A stretch of DNA of 64,000 nucleotides from Wyeomyia smithii (lineage: Eukaryota; Arthropoda; Insecta; Diptera; Culicidae), in NCBI RefSeq assembly GCF_029784165.1, contig NC_073695.1, positions 208,525,781-208,589,780 of the forward strand, written 5' to 3'. Under the pieces are notes generated by a model. The model did not search any database. It was not told the DNA's origin and saw only the letters and a list, made by a program, of their open reading frames with translations. Shown here piece after piece: positions 1 to 10,867 of the stretch; the first letter of the stretch is position 1, and every line of letters starts with the position of its first letter. Made by a program: the position numbers and the translations under genes.

Positions 1-926
1 TTTTTTCAGCTGCAAAGCGTAGTCCGGGACGGGATAGTTCTGCCGTAAAAACGAATTCGACATAAATATGATGTCGCTACCGTCACTGTGTTTATCACTA
101 CTACATGCTACTCCTTACTCCCTAAGGTAGCAGTGTTTAACGTTTGTTTAAATATCTCGCTACTTCATTTGATCTGCAGCAGTGAGAAGCAAATAAAGAA
201 CTGCCATTTCGTGAATCCAAGTTGCATCTTTTACAACGGAGTTTAGAGCAAACTGTTGACTTTCTTGTTGCTGATCACTTGCTTGCGATAAAATGGGAAG
301 AAAATGCGAGTATTACTGGTGCACAAATCGTGAAGGAGATGGATGCGGCATATCCTTTCACAAATTTCCGGCAGATGAAGAGCTGTATGGAATATTTTGT
401 ATTGCATTATTGTCATCTGGATTGTAACCTTAGAATACTGCAGATGTTTCAGGTGGATCAAATCGTGTAATTCTTCAGAAGCAGAAATTTTGTTCCGGCG
501 AAATGGATCGCAAACATTGAGCCGAATGAGAGTATGCTCTAACCATTTCCAGACAGATGATTATCGTGATACTTGTACAGATAGAAATAGGTAAATATAA
601 GTTTTATTGAACTGTGAAGAAACAATAAATCTGCATACACTTTTAATTCAAAAACCCAGGTTGCATTATGGAGCTATTCCGCAATTGGCAGAATTTGTGA
701 TAGACTATGACTATGAGAAGTGGCAAGCTGCTCTAAGGGCTCCCTATGCGGAATTTGTCAACAGCTCCCGCTGTCAACCAACTGAATTACAACCATTAAA
801 CCTAATAGACATAAACTATGATAATATGGAATCGTATAGTGTATATGATCGGAATGCTATAAACAGGTAAACAAAATATATATGCAGTACGGGAGGAATA
901 GTTTTGTATCATTTATCATTTGCATA

Positions 927-2074
927 CACACTTATTCTCGTTTTAATTGTTCAGTAATTTTTATTACGGTCATGTTCAGAAAATTTGAAAAAATACTGAT
1001 CATTTTGTAATTTCCCCAAAAATAACTGATGTCGGTTAAAGTTTTTACAGGATTACCGTTATACAAATGGCACTTGACGAGCTCAGCAAAAAACATTGCT
1101 GACCTTTTCTGTAAACTAAAGTATGTTCTGCACTTTCATAAAGTTCAGTAAATATTTGACGATCTGTCAGCACCTACCTAGGTGTTGCTGAAAACTCTTC
1201 AATTGATTTACTGAACTCTTGATATTTGTTACTATACTGTTCGGCAATTTTTATGCATCTGTCAAAACGAAACAAACAAAAGTTCGCCATTTTGCAAATA
1301 TTCAAAGAGTTTCGAAGCTGAGTTTTTAAAGTGTTTCGCGTGTGATTTTCATAAAAAAAATAAAAATAAAATGGATATCGTACTTTCAAATCTACAAAAA
1401 AACGACGTGGAAGTACACGATCTATTCAGTAAGTTGTTATTTATCAAATATGTACGTATTTGTGTATTTTAGTTGAATGTTTCATATCATGGCACATCCG
1501 CAACAATGATTTCACCCAAAATTCTATCTATTGCAATTGAGATAATGCAAATCATTTTAGTCAGCATATGGAAATTTTTCCACCACAGGAGAGCAGTTTA
1601 CTAAAAGCCTGCAATAAAAAGCTTATATTCATCACAACATTAAACGTATCAAGTTTTTACTCGAATGTGCTGGGAACACCAGTATAATCGATCGATACAA
1701 TCCGAAATACCTTTATAAAATTATTCAACGGTAGTAATAGCAGCTTTCACAATGGTCGAATTTATTTTTCTCTTTTCGTTGTACGTTTACAGAACGCTCG
1801 GTAATTTTTGACTAATCGTCAGCTTTGCAAATTTACAAAAAGCTCGGTAATTCGTGACGAATAGTCAGCATTGTAAATACCGACTCATGCAATAATTTTT
1901 GATGAACACTTTGTAAATTTTTACTGAGCTATCTTCTACGTTTGACGTTTCAGCGAGAATGAAAAGTTACCGAACACTCGTCAAGCAAATAAATTACTGA
2001 ACAGATTGCTGATGGCTCAGCTGTTGAGAACTCGTTAAAAAGATTGCTGAGTTCTGTAAAAGAAACTAAGTGTG
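927..2074. mobile_element. TA-flanked MITE in an intron of P copy A
   Basis: The 1148 bp element begins CACACTTATTCTC and ends with the inverse of CACACTTAGTTTC. TA flanks both sides (925-926 and 2075-2076). In copy B the same intron reads straight through with a single TA, so B is the empty site and the TA is the target duplication. It contains degenerate iterations of a cagtaatttt/agcaat motif and no convincing ORF. The TA duplication suggests a Tc1/mariner-type transposase. Confidence 0.75.
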
Positions 2075-3257
2075 TAGATTTAAACCGAAATTCGATGGTA
2101 TGTCGAAATCGATCGAGTTCATTGAAGAAAGTGGCAATAAACTTGGTAATACAAATCCGCTTCAACAGACTGAAATGCATAGGTCGGAGCGAATGGAAAC
2201 AACAACGAATAATTTTGAGCCAAACTGTATGACCGACTCGCATGATCTCAATGCAATGAACAAAATGTGAATATACAAAACACTTAACATGTTAATAGTT
2301 TAGGTTGAACAGCTTTAACATATTTTGTCGTTTACGCAGATTAAGTCCGGGATGTAATTTTTTATCGGCGTCGATTGAATTCATCGAAAATGAAGATTTT
2401 ACAGAATGGCGAACAGCTTTAAAATCTCCGCTAAAGATTGTTCAAACTTCTGCTGTGCATTTGAAAGATTTACAAAGCTTAACTTTAAACTCAAATATAG
2501 ATTATGTACTAGACGATTGTGTCGATAAAAGTGAGAAATCGTATGAGTTCGTTCAAAAAGATAAAGATATGCTTGCAGCTTTTGAAGGTACTATTGGTTG
2601 TGCGAATAATATCGACAGAGACTCGTTTCTGGATACTGAATTACATGCTATAAACCGAATGGAAGAAAAAAATTATTGGTTTGAACCATTTGACGTATGT
2701 GATCTGAGAGAGGATTTTGATGCAATCGACAAAAGGTGTAATTCGCATGTGAATAACTAACTAAATAGTTTGGTTAAAACTGGTTAATTACACAGGTCTG
2801 ACTATGAATGTAACCTAATATCACCTACCGAATTTATCGAAGATAACGAATTTCCAGAGTGGAGAGCAAATCTAACAGACCCCTTCCTAGACTTAAAACC
2901 ATGTGCCTTGAATGTTAGTTCAAACGAAGCTGTTGAACTCTTTTCGGAGGTTTCTGTGAACGTAACAAGCAATATCGGCAGTCGTAATGTAGATTTTGAA
3001 GTAGAATACTTCTTTCAGGAAGTTCGGCTACATAGGGATGTGAAATGAAAATCTAAAACCGAAAAAAGTGAAAAATATGTCCAATTTCAAATGCTAATAA
3101 ATCGGTTAGTATTCGATGGATTTCCTTCGTTCTTGCTGCAATAGATTGGAAAATCTTCTAAGATTCTTCACAAAGTAAGATAATTGTAATTTTATTATTC
3201 ACACTTTTGTACTATTGAAAATAGTCAAGCCTTGTCAAAACGAAAAATTCGACCTCT

Positions 3258-3344
3258 GATTGGTCGTTATATGCTTGCTTCCCAAGCACGGTCGACAGGA
3301 TCATATACCTTGCAATTGAAAACATGCTATTTGGCCTATATAAG
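3258..3344 (+). promoter_or_regulatory. CCAAT-like plus TATA promoter-like module
   Basis: A reverse CCAAT box (GATTGGTCG, 3258-3266) is followed about 70 bp later by TATATAAG (3337-3344). About 25-45 bp downstream is a conserved block containing GCCGCTCATAATAGTTC. The same order is kept in the related element in copy B (TATA at 26574) and near 5994, and the TATA plus downstream block also recurs near 4517. The arrangement looks like an RNA polymerase II core promoter; activity is inferred only. Confidence 0.45.
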
Positions 3345-3554
3345 AGCCTGTTTCAGCCAGAGCCGCTCATAATAGTTCTAGACAGCGAAAACAGCAGTCG
3401 TCCTTCTCAGCAGCAGCACTAGCTCTGTGGTTGGTCACCACGTCTCAGGAGCAGCGCGGTTTTTCTCAGCGTGTGTCGCCAGACAGCCATTATTCCCCCC
3501 GTGTTGGGGCAGCATGAAGATTGCCATCAGGAAATCCAATTTTGGAAATCAAAA

Positions 3555-3576
3555 TGCCTTTTTGAAGGCAAATAAA
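3555..3576 (+). other. Stem-loop directly followed by AATAAA
   Basis: A 6 bp stem TGCCTT/AAGGCA with a TTTG loop runs straight into AATAAA. Comparable units lie at 3776-3798 (with a G-T wobble), 5216-5238 (7 bp stem, TTTG loop) and 5618-5635 (7 bp stem, TATA loop). The stems differ in sequence but keep pairing. The shape resembles a histone-type 3' stem-loop joined to a poly(A) signal, but the sequence is not the histone consensus. Confidence 0.45.
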
Positions 3577-4629
3577 CAAGTCATTGAAAGTTAGTAATTT
3601 TTGTCAACGCAAGCAAGCATTCTGTGTTGCATCCTAACAATTTGAATTTGTCGCACCCGTCTAATTTACTGAATGTGAAATAGCTTCCACAGTGCATGTT
3701 GTCCGTGTATCTTAATTCCCCCAATGTTAGGGCAGCCCAAAGGTTGTAATTAGCAACCGATTTTGAACCGCAACATGCTTTTTTTCAAGGCAAATAAAAA
3801 AATAATTGAAGGTTAATATTTTTCTGGCATCAACACAAGCAGACATTCTGTGCGGGATGCAATCAAATTCTGTTGTAGTTGTCTAATTTTTACTTTATTT
3901 AGTAAACTCCCCACTGTAGGGGCAGCGCAAACGCTGCGATCAGCATTACCGACATTGAATAATAAACTGCCCTGTTAGAACGCATTCACAAAAGCAGTTA
4001 GTTCGACTATGCAGAGCTAATATGAAGACGATTCAATCAATCAGCGTAAACAGAATTTCGTCGTCTCCCAGCTGCCAAGTTGCAACATGATGCAACACGC
4101 AACAGCGAGCAAACGAAATCGCTTGATGTTACAAACCGCAATAAGATACGGGTTAAAACCGTTGCGTGTGTGAGAGCACCATCGGTGTTTATTCGCTGGA
4201 TACACTATCTACTGTCTACTGAACGCAATAATCTGCTTACATGCGACATGGGGACGGGAACATTTTTTTCAACCAAGCTGCACAACACGACACAAAACAT
4301 GTTATTTTGTTGCTTCAATGAGAGTGCTTGTTCACAATGTTCACAAGAAATCATTTTTGTGCATCCGTGCTACGAAACTGAGGAAAAACTTTAGAAACTG
4401 AAAAAAGAGGTGGAGCTTATCAAATGATCGCTCTGAACCAGAATGAAGTCACACATATTTTTCAAGTTATATCATTCCACCACGTACGTAAAATAATTCA
4501 TTCCTAGTTTCATCCCTGTATAAGAGCCTGTTTTAGTCGAAGCCGCTCATAGTAGTTCTGAACAGCGACGACAGCAGTCCTCCCTTAGAAGCAGCGGGAG
4601 CGAGCAGTGGGTACCATCGATAGCGGATA

Positions 4630-4825
4630 GCGGCCACAACTGTGGCATGGCTGTGAATAAGCGTAGCAGTTTCAGCGGATCTCACCATCGATAGCAGCAG
4701 GGCCAGCAGATGCAGGTACAGCGGATACCAATGGCGGCCACAACTGTGGCATGGCTACGGTGAGCGTTGCAGGTGCTCAGCAGTTGGGCCAGCGTATAGC
4801 GGCCACAACTGTGGCATGGCTATGC
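4630..4825. repeat. Short minisatellite with GCCACAACTGTGGC core
   Basis: The core GCCACAACTGTGGCATGGCT occurs three times roughly 70-110 bp apart, surrounded by variants of a GATAGC/CAGCAG-rich unit. A single diverged version is in the related element in copy B (about 26690). Each core folds into a 6 bp hairpin. Confidence 0.6.
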
Positions 4826-4974
4826 ATAGCGTAGCTGTTGCAGCGGGTATATTAGCATTGATAGTAGCAGGGTCAGCTGATGCAACGACACTCCCTTCAC
4901 TAAAATGCTGTTTCAGTGTGGTAGCGGAAGCAGTAGGCTTGCATGAAGTGAATATCAGCCAGCAACTTTCTCTA

Positions 4975-5122
4975 AGGCCTCTGCCATAGTAGACGCGAAA
5001 AGCGGCGCGAACCGATTCGCACGGCCGTAGGTTATTGTACAGCTCTACTGATGGCTGTACATTAACCTACAGCCGAGCGAATCGGTTCGCGTCGCTTTTC
5101 GCGTCTATTATGGCAGAGGCCT
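4975..5122. mobile_element. Foldback hairpin element
   Basis: This is a near-perfect palindrome with arms of about 65 bp that start AGGCCTCTGCCATA and end as its inverse, with a short centre at about 5045. The arms contain GCGAAAAGCG and GCGCGAACCGATTCG. TA lies next to each end, so a TA-target MITE is possible. Confidence 0.65.
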
Positions 5123-6187
5123 AATGGGAAAGTTGTATCATTTTGTTCAGAAGAATATTATTGTCGGTAATATTGCATAGATGCGATTGCGTAAACCCGA
5201 TTTTGAATTGAACAATTGTTCTTTTGAGAACAAATAAAACACTTATTTGAAGAGTTAATAGCTTTTGGTACTAATAGCAGTATAGTGACAGCCTCAGCGG
5301 TAGATGCAGATGCAGCCGGTACTTCCCTGAGGCCGATGTAAAGGTAAATGGGAGCAGCACGGCGAAACAGTTCGGGTTATGCTGAGGCGCGCGTCATTTT
5401 TCGTTGTTGATGTTCCCCACATGAAACGACGCGCTTTCGTATGATAGCGGTGGTATTAGCGGTAGATGCATTTGCCAACACTTCCTCCAGTAAAGCCGTG
5501 TCTAGTTTTCAATGTGAAAACACCTTTCTCATTGTGTTGACCGTGCGCCTTAGTCCTCACTATCAAGGTAACACAGAGATGTAAAATAAACACTACATCC
5601 TATGATAAATTGAACAATTGTCCTTATAAGGACAACAAATGAATAAATGAAGATTTAATTTTGAATTAGAATACTTCTCTCAGGAAGTTCGGCTACATAG
5701 GGATGTAAGATGAAAATCAAAAACAGAAAAAAGGGAGAAAATTTTCAAATGCTAATAAATCGGTTAGTTTTCGATGGATTTCCTTCGTTTTTGCAGCAAT
5801 CGATTAGAAAATCTTCTAAGATTCCTACCAAATGCATGAAATTGCAATTTTATCATTCGAACTATTGTGCTATTGAAATCTCTTAAGCCTTGTCAAAACA
5901 AAATTCGACCTCTGATTGGTCGTTATACCGCGCTTTCCCAAGCACGGTCGGCAGAGTTATGGACCTAGTAAATTGGGAATGCATCATTTGGCCTATATAA
6001 GAGCTTCATCAGATAAAAAACAAACATTTCATTGGATATTGAATTGAACAACTGAAATTTGAAGAACACAAATGATTATTTGAAGAGTTAATATTTTCTC
6101 GTTTTGCGCTTTAATGGATTAAAGTTAATTATCTTCATCTACATGCATACTCTGACTATTATTACGTGTTTGCGTCGCTTAGTGTTT

Positions 6188-6348
6188 GGCTACGGTCATG
6201 CAGAACGCAAATAACGGCGCGATGCGATTCGGCAAGACGAAATCTGTTGAAATGTATAGCTCTACTTCGCCTTAAAAAGAGCTGTACATTTCACCACGGT
6301 AAGGCGAATCGCATCGCGCCGGCATTCGCGTTCTGCATAACCGTAACC
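6188..6348. mobile_element. Second foldback hairpin, related to 4975-5122
   Basis: The arms read GGCTACGGTCATGCAGAACG and an imperfect inverse (GGTTACGGTTATGCAGAACG). They share GCGCGA-CGATTCG and an inner GTA-AGCTCTAC block with the hairpin at 4975-5122, so the two look like diverged copies of one small family. Confidence 0.55.
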
Positions 6349-9095
6349 TTCGTTCCTTTCCCGTTTAATGATGTCGTATTAAATGTGCATATTACAATTC
6401 GGCAGCACTTCAACTTCTCATTTGCACAAAATTTAAAAATATTCAATGAGCTTCATTCAAAATATCAGACAAAAAGAAATTACAATACTGCCAATGAACG
6501 GTCAACGTTTATTTACTAGAAAAAATGACTGACACGCAAGCAGCCTGGTTATCTTTCTTGTGAAAGTATTCTACTTCAACCTTGCGGTCGTGGCTTTGCA
6601 TACAACCTTCTTGTGATTTTTTCGTGTGTGGCAGAAGACATTACTTGCTTTAGCAAGAATTTTCCGGATCGCTGTTAACATTCTAGTAAAATAAAACAAC
6701 TGAAACGTCACCTTTTCGTTTCTCAACAAACCGCAACACGAAGATATCAGTCGATACTGAAACATAAGAAAACCTTATTAGGTTTAAGACGCGAGCTGAA
6801 AGCTTTGCAGAAACAATCTGTCATCAATAAGTCGTTAGGTCAGATGGTTTTAAAAAACCCTGTTATTTTCGATGCTCTCCGAAATGCACACCGTAAACCA
6901 AGAGCACGAAGATGGCATAGGGAAACGATAAGATTTGCTGCTGGAACTTATATGAGTGGGCCTCGTGCATATCGCTATGTTCGACGTTCTGGATATTTGG
7001 TTCTACCGCATAGAAACACTGTGTACTCTCATAATAAGCATATTAGGATTGGGCCGGGTCTTGACCCATTTTTATTATCACTGATTAAACAAAAAATGAA
7101 AAAAAAATCAAGAAAAAATTGCATTGTGGCAATGACTGTCGACGGAATGGCAATTAAAGCTGAATTGTCCTATTTAGCGAAAGCTGATACATTTTTTGGC
7201 TTTCCAAGTGATGGCAGATCTTGTAGAATTGAAAAAAAATGACCCTTTAAAACTAGCAACGGAAGCAGTAGTTATCATGGTATCAGGGATATATGCACGT
7301 TATAAACAAGTACGTAAAACTTTTTATATGATGATAAAGTTTAAAAAAAAAAAAAATTTTGGTGTATTTAAGCCCATTGGATATCTGCTAGCACACAATA
7401 GTTTAGAAAGTAAGGTACAATTTGTCCACCCTGCGGCTTGTGCCAAAACTGAGCCAAAAAAGCATCGATCTGCCACCGTTCGCGACGATGAACGTGGCCT
7501 TAGCCACTCGTACCTCTGCGATAGGGATAGTGAAACCTCTGCGATAGGGATGCGACACTACGTAAGCACGAGCCAACTTCCACAAAATGCCTTATCTACG
7601 GCTGATTTTATTCATATGCATGATAAACTATTTGACGCGTTTAATTCTAAGAAAATATACACAGATGTAACCGAAAAGGTAAAATATATGAACAGTTAAC
7701 GAATGTAAGCACCTCCTTAATATTTTGTATATTCCAGCCTTATAGAACTCCAATCACCAATAATTCTATCCATTTTGAATTTCTAGAAAGTTACAGAAAG
7801 AAGAAAGTGTTTACAAAGAATGTTCTACACGAATAACTCTTGCTTTGATATTCCAGAGGTTTTCTTTAGTATAATATATACCTACTCAAAATTACACAAA
7901 GTGTATATTGCAGGCGACTGAAATGTCTAAGCAACTTAAGTACACTCAGCACCATCCACATTACATTGGAGGCTTTATTAATAACATTATTGCTTTGAAA
8001 TGGATTTGGAAACATCTTAAGGAAAATTACAAATGTACATATTTATGTACAAATCCTTTGTGCCAAGACTGTTTGGAGAACTTTTTCGCGGAGATTCGCA
8101 GACGAAATGGTTTCAATGATTGTCCGAATGCATTACAATTCGGGAGTGCGTTTAAATACGCAATGATAACTGCTACCGTACAAAAAAACAATGACGGTCG
8201 TAATTGCAAAGCCGATAATGCCCGACCACTTTTAACAGAAAATGATTTAACACATCTGTGTGATCCAATAGTCCATACCGAAGTTAAATACAACTGCGAC
8301 AGCCTTGATACTACAATTCCTCATGAAGTATCTGCTAAGAAACTGAATGTATTAGTATATTTAACAGGAGCGGCAGTATGCAAAATCAGACATAAGAAAT
8401 GCCGCACAAAACTAACTACAGAACAAGACGATGAGGAATGGTTTCGTAACGAAAGTTATTCGTTTTGCAGATTGAAATCTATGATTTCTACTCGGCGAGT
8501 TACTATACCCAACAAAATTTTGTATGATATTGGACTATTGGCTTTTTTTGTTTTCAGGCGATTTTTTCGCAAATTTCTTTACCAGAACAGACAAGGGGTC
8601 AAAACCCGGCTAAAGAGATACTTAAGTTTCGAATCATTTGACACGGTAGCTTGTCGAGAGTGTTTCGACAAAATTGTTGATATTATATTCAATACGCTTA
8701 TTCAAGGATTCCTACGAGATACTCGGATGCAATATAAACTGATTCAACATAGTAAGAAAAAACAAAAAAGGGCCAGGAAAGCCGTGCGTATGAATTTACC
8801 TTTAGTAAGATGAGATTCTTTTCGAACAAAGTGCATAAATAAGCCAATCAATTGTGTACTTATTTGTTTTTGTATTGTCCTGTTATGTAGCCACTTTTCA
8901 ACTCTCAAACTGAAGTCAATGCAATATATGCAAAAAGATTCAACGTCATCTTGATTAGTCTTCAACATGTCAGTTCTTATTAAGCTAAAACTTCTTGACA
9001 GACAAACAATTCACGCAGCTCAGCACACGCTTTCATTGTATATCTGCTCATTGATGTATGCGTCGTATATATTTTATAACGGGTGCAATTCTTCC

Positions 9096-9390
9096 AGTTG
9101 GTCCCGAGGTACGATGCTGGCTCAACAAGCCAGTTGTCGTAAGTTCGAGTCTCGGCTCGGAAGAAACTAATAGTGTCAGTAGGATCATGGTGCTAGCTTC
9201 GCAATTGTCCTGTACACAAACAGTTGGCTGCGAAGTCTGTGCACAATAAACAGATGAGTCAAGTTTACAAATGGAATGTAGCATCAAGGCTTTGCTTTTC
9301 TTACGGCTCAGGTTTCGATTAGTTTTGGGGTTCATACTGGTCTCACAAGCCAGTCGTTATATGCTCAAGTTCTTTCAATTATAGTTCTGT
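9096..9390 (+). mobile_element. tRNA-derived SINE, apparently dimeric (copy A)
   Basis: The first tRNA-like unit has a 5 bp anticodon-type stem around CTGGCTCAACAAGCCAG and a B-box-like AGTTCGAGTCT. About 240 bp on, a second unit (ACTGGTCTCACAAGCCAG followed by ATGCTCAAGTTC) aligns with the first. Two tRNA-like units recall the Twin type of mosquito SINE. The same sequence is in X2 (about 18949-19243) and, shortened, in copy B. It is not a functional tRNA gene because acceptor and T stems do not pair properly. Confidence 0.55.
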
Positions 9391-10409
9391 TCTATTAGTT
9401 CAAATTCGGAATTTGGTAAATGACTTTCGAAATTATCTGTCTTTGCATCATTTACAACGTATAACCGCAGACAGACGTCCAAGCTGAGTTCCAAACTTGT
9501 GTAAGGTTTTTTGTAGTGGCAATCCGTAACCAGATAGCGCTACCAGTACCGCCAGCCTCGTACACCAGCGAAAAAATATGTATTGTAGCGATAAGGTCAC
9601 CAGGCGGCGCTAGTGTACAAGTGATTTATAACGCAATTTACTTTGAAAATTTACACAGAAATTTTGATCAATGTTGTTTTTGCTTGGGCGTCTGTCTGTG
9701 GTATAACTGTGGCACAGCTATCGACTGAAAGTTAAAAATATGTATTTCGCCAAATATTTTACAGCCATAATATATTATACAATTATAAAAATGCTGAAAT
9801 GATAACCATAAACTATCATAAGTTGCTATGAACGATAAACATTATGCCATTATGATTTTGATTATCACTATTCTGCTCGCCATCTCCCACTAGATGCTTT
9901 ATTTGGTTTCTATTTTTCTCGAAATTTGTTGTGAGTTGATTCGTAACATTTCTGACTCCGGTGGTTTAGTTCCAAAATAAATGAAGCATGCATTCTGATT
10001 AACATTTGCGATTTCCGGTTCAATGAAATAAATCGAGTGCTTCTAAACAACTGCAAGCTTCACCTGAATACAAGGAGAAATCCGTTAGAATTATTCTCGA
10101 TAAACATACAGTCGGACGCGATGAGAACATAGAATCCGATGACATCACCAATCTGCAGCTTAATAAATCAGTGTAGCACGATTGTTTTTTTTTTTCACCA
10201 GCATATGTAGCAGTCGAATGGTGATGCAAAGTCACACCTTCTCACTTGATTAAACGTTACAATATATCACAATTTACCAGATCTTATTTATTGGGCGCCG
10301 AGAAAGTTTGTTTCAGTTTCCATCTTCGGGGTTGTTTTCTTCATTATTTAGAAAAAAGGTTTCTCCTTTCATTTTAACACTTGTGGTGTGCGAGAATAAG
10401 AACTTCAAA

Positions 10410-10419
10410 CACAGAGAAC
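10410..10419. repeat. Target-site duplication of the I-clade LINE, left copy
   Basis: CACAGAGAAC occurs here and at 16297-16306, bracketing the LINE. X2 has one uninterrupted copy (20265-20274). These ten bases are also the outermost bases of the P-element terminal repeat, so the LINE landed right at a P terminus. Confidence 0.85.
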
Positions 10420-10867
10420 TCATTCTGTGCCGAACACGCATCAGTACTGGACGTGTTTGGTGATCGGTCCGATAGAGTATAAAACAAAAGACGTGTGAAC
10501 AAGTGTTGGCATTGTTTGCCTGGTCGAGTGAAATAAATCCGGGTTCAAGGTCGTTCCTTTGTGCAACTGTTTCGCATCGTGACTGCCAGCTGGTGCGTAA
10601 GCCGATTAGGCTGCTGGCTGGATTGTGCTACAGCAGTGGACGAGACACAAACGAGGAAAAAGAAGAAGCCATCAGTGTCAGCGAGTCGTATCGCTGTGTG
10701 GAGTGATCTCACACCTGGCTCGCTGCTGGTGGCTGTTTGGTGCTGCTGTATTGGTGCTGCTGGCTGTAACGGCTGCTACTTCGAACGATCGGACAACCAA
10801 CCTTACTGGAAGGGAGAAATAAAAAGGTACGTGTTCTTGTCAGCGCTAGTGCGCTAAACATAGCGCG

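Larger units (their letters stand above)
2998..6616. mobile_element. Composite non-autonomous element with promoter-like boxes and stem-loops (in P copy A)
   Basis: This insert splits a transposase exon that is continuous in copy B. The left end reads GAAGTAGAATACTTC, and near the right end the inverse TATTCTACTTCAACC occurs at 6569-6583. The flanks share a T-run as a possible short target duplication. It is a composite: a second left-end-like sequence starts at about 5668, TATA-type promoter boxes recur near 3337, 4517 and 5994, and stem-loop plus AATAAA units recur near 3555, 3776, 5216 and 5618. It also contains a short minisatellite and two foldback hairpins. No ORF resembles a known protein. 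A 729 bp relative is in copy B (26235-26963). Confidence 0.7.
293..8813 (+). pseudogene. P-element transposase, THAP type, copy A (broken)
   Basis: The first ATG at 293 opens a THAP zinc-binding domain (C-x4-C, the segment FHKFPADEEL, then WIKSC and C-x2-H) made by exons 293-384 and 444-590 across a 59 nt intron. Phase-2 exons follow at about 660-866, 2078-2266, 2340-2735 and from 2796. The last is cut by the insertion at 2998. Coding sequence resumes near 6617 and includes the first catalytic region (TVDGMAIKAEL, about 7135-7170). An extra A in the run near 7236 shifts the frame. At about 7420 a deletion relative to copy B removes the second catalytic Asp region and the DAPHLTK motif. The C-terminal domain (7908-8813, 301 codons, including DCLENFFAEIRRRNGF) is open. 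Exon limits are inferred from GT/AG sites and frame. The gene cannot make a working transposase. Confidence 0.8.
63..10409 (+). mobile_element. P-superfamily DNA transposon, copy A (defective, both ends lost)
   Basis: This copy is collinear with copy B (inverted, 21643-28018) from position 63 to 10409. It is recognised by its THAP exon, its P-type catalytic region and its C-terminal domain. Its 5' terminal inverted repeat is absent: homology to B starts inside B's terminal region at 63, and bases 1-62 are unrelated flank. Its 3' end is also missing: at 10409 it joins directly to a sequence identical to B's terminal repeat in the opposite orientation. Three later insertions enlarge it: a TA-flanked MITE (927-2074), a composite element (2998-6616) and, at the junction, an I-clade LINE. 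Without terminal repeats it should be immobile. Confidence 0.85.

Noticed and set aside
4630..4825. Spaced repeats that might suggest a CRISPR array
   Set aside because: The units vary in spacing and sequence, lie inside a eukaryotic transposon, and no cas-like gene exists.
9096..9160. Possible functional tRNA gene
   Set aside because: The anticodon-like stem is good, but acceptor and T stems do not pair and the sequence recurs as a SINE.
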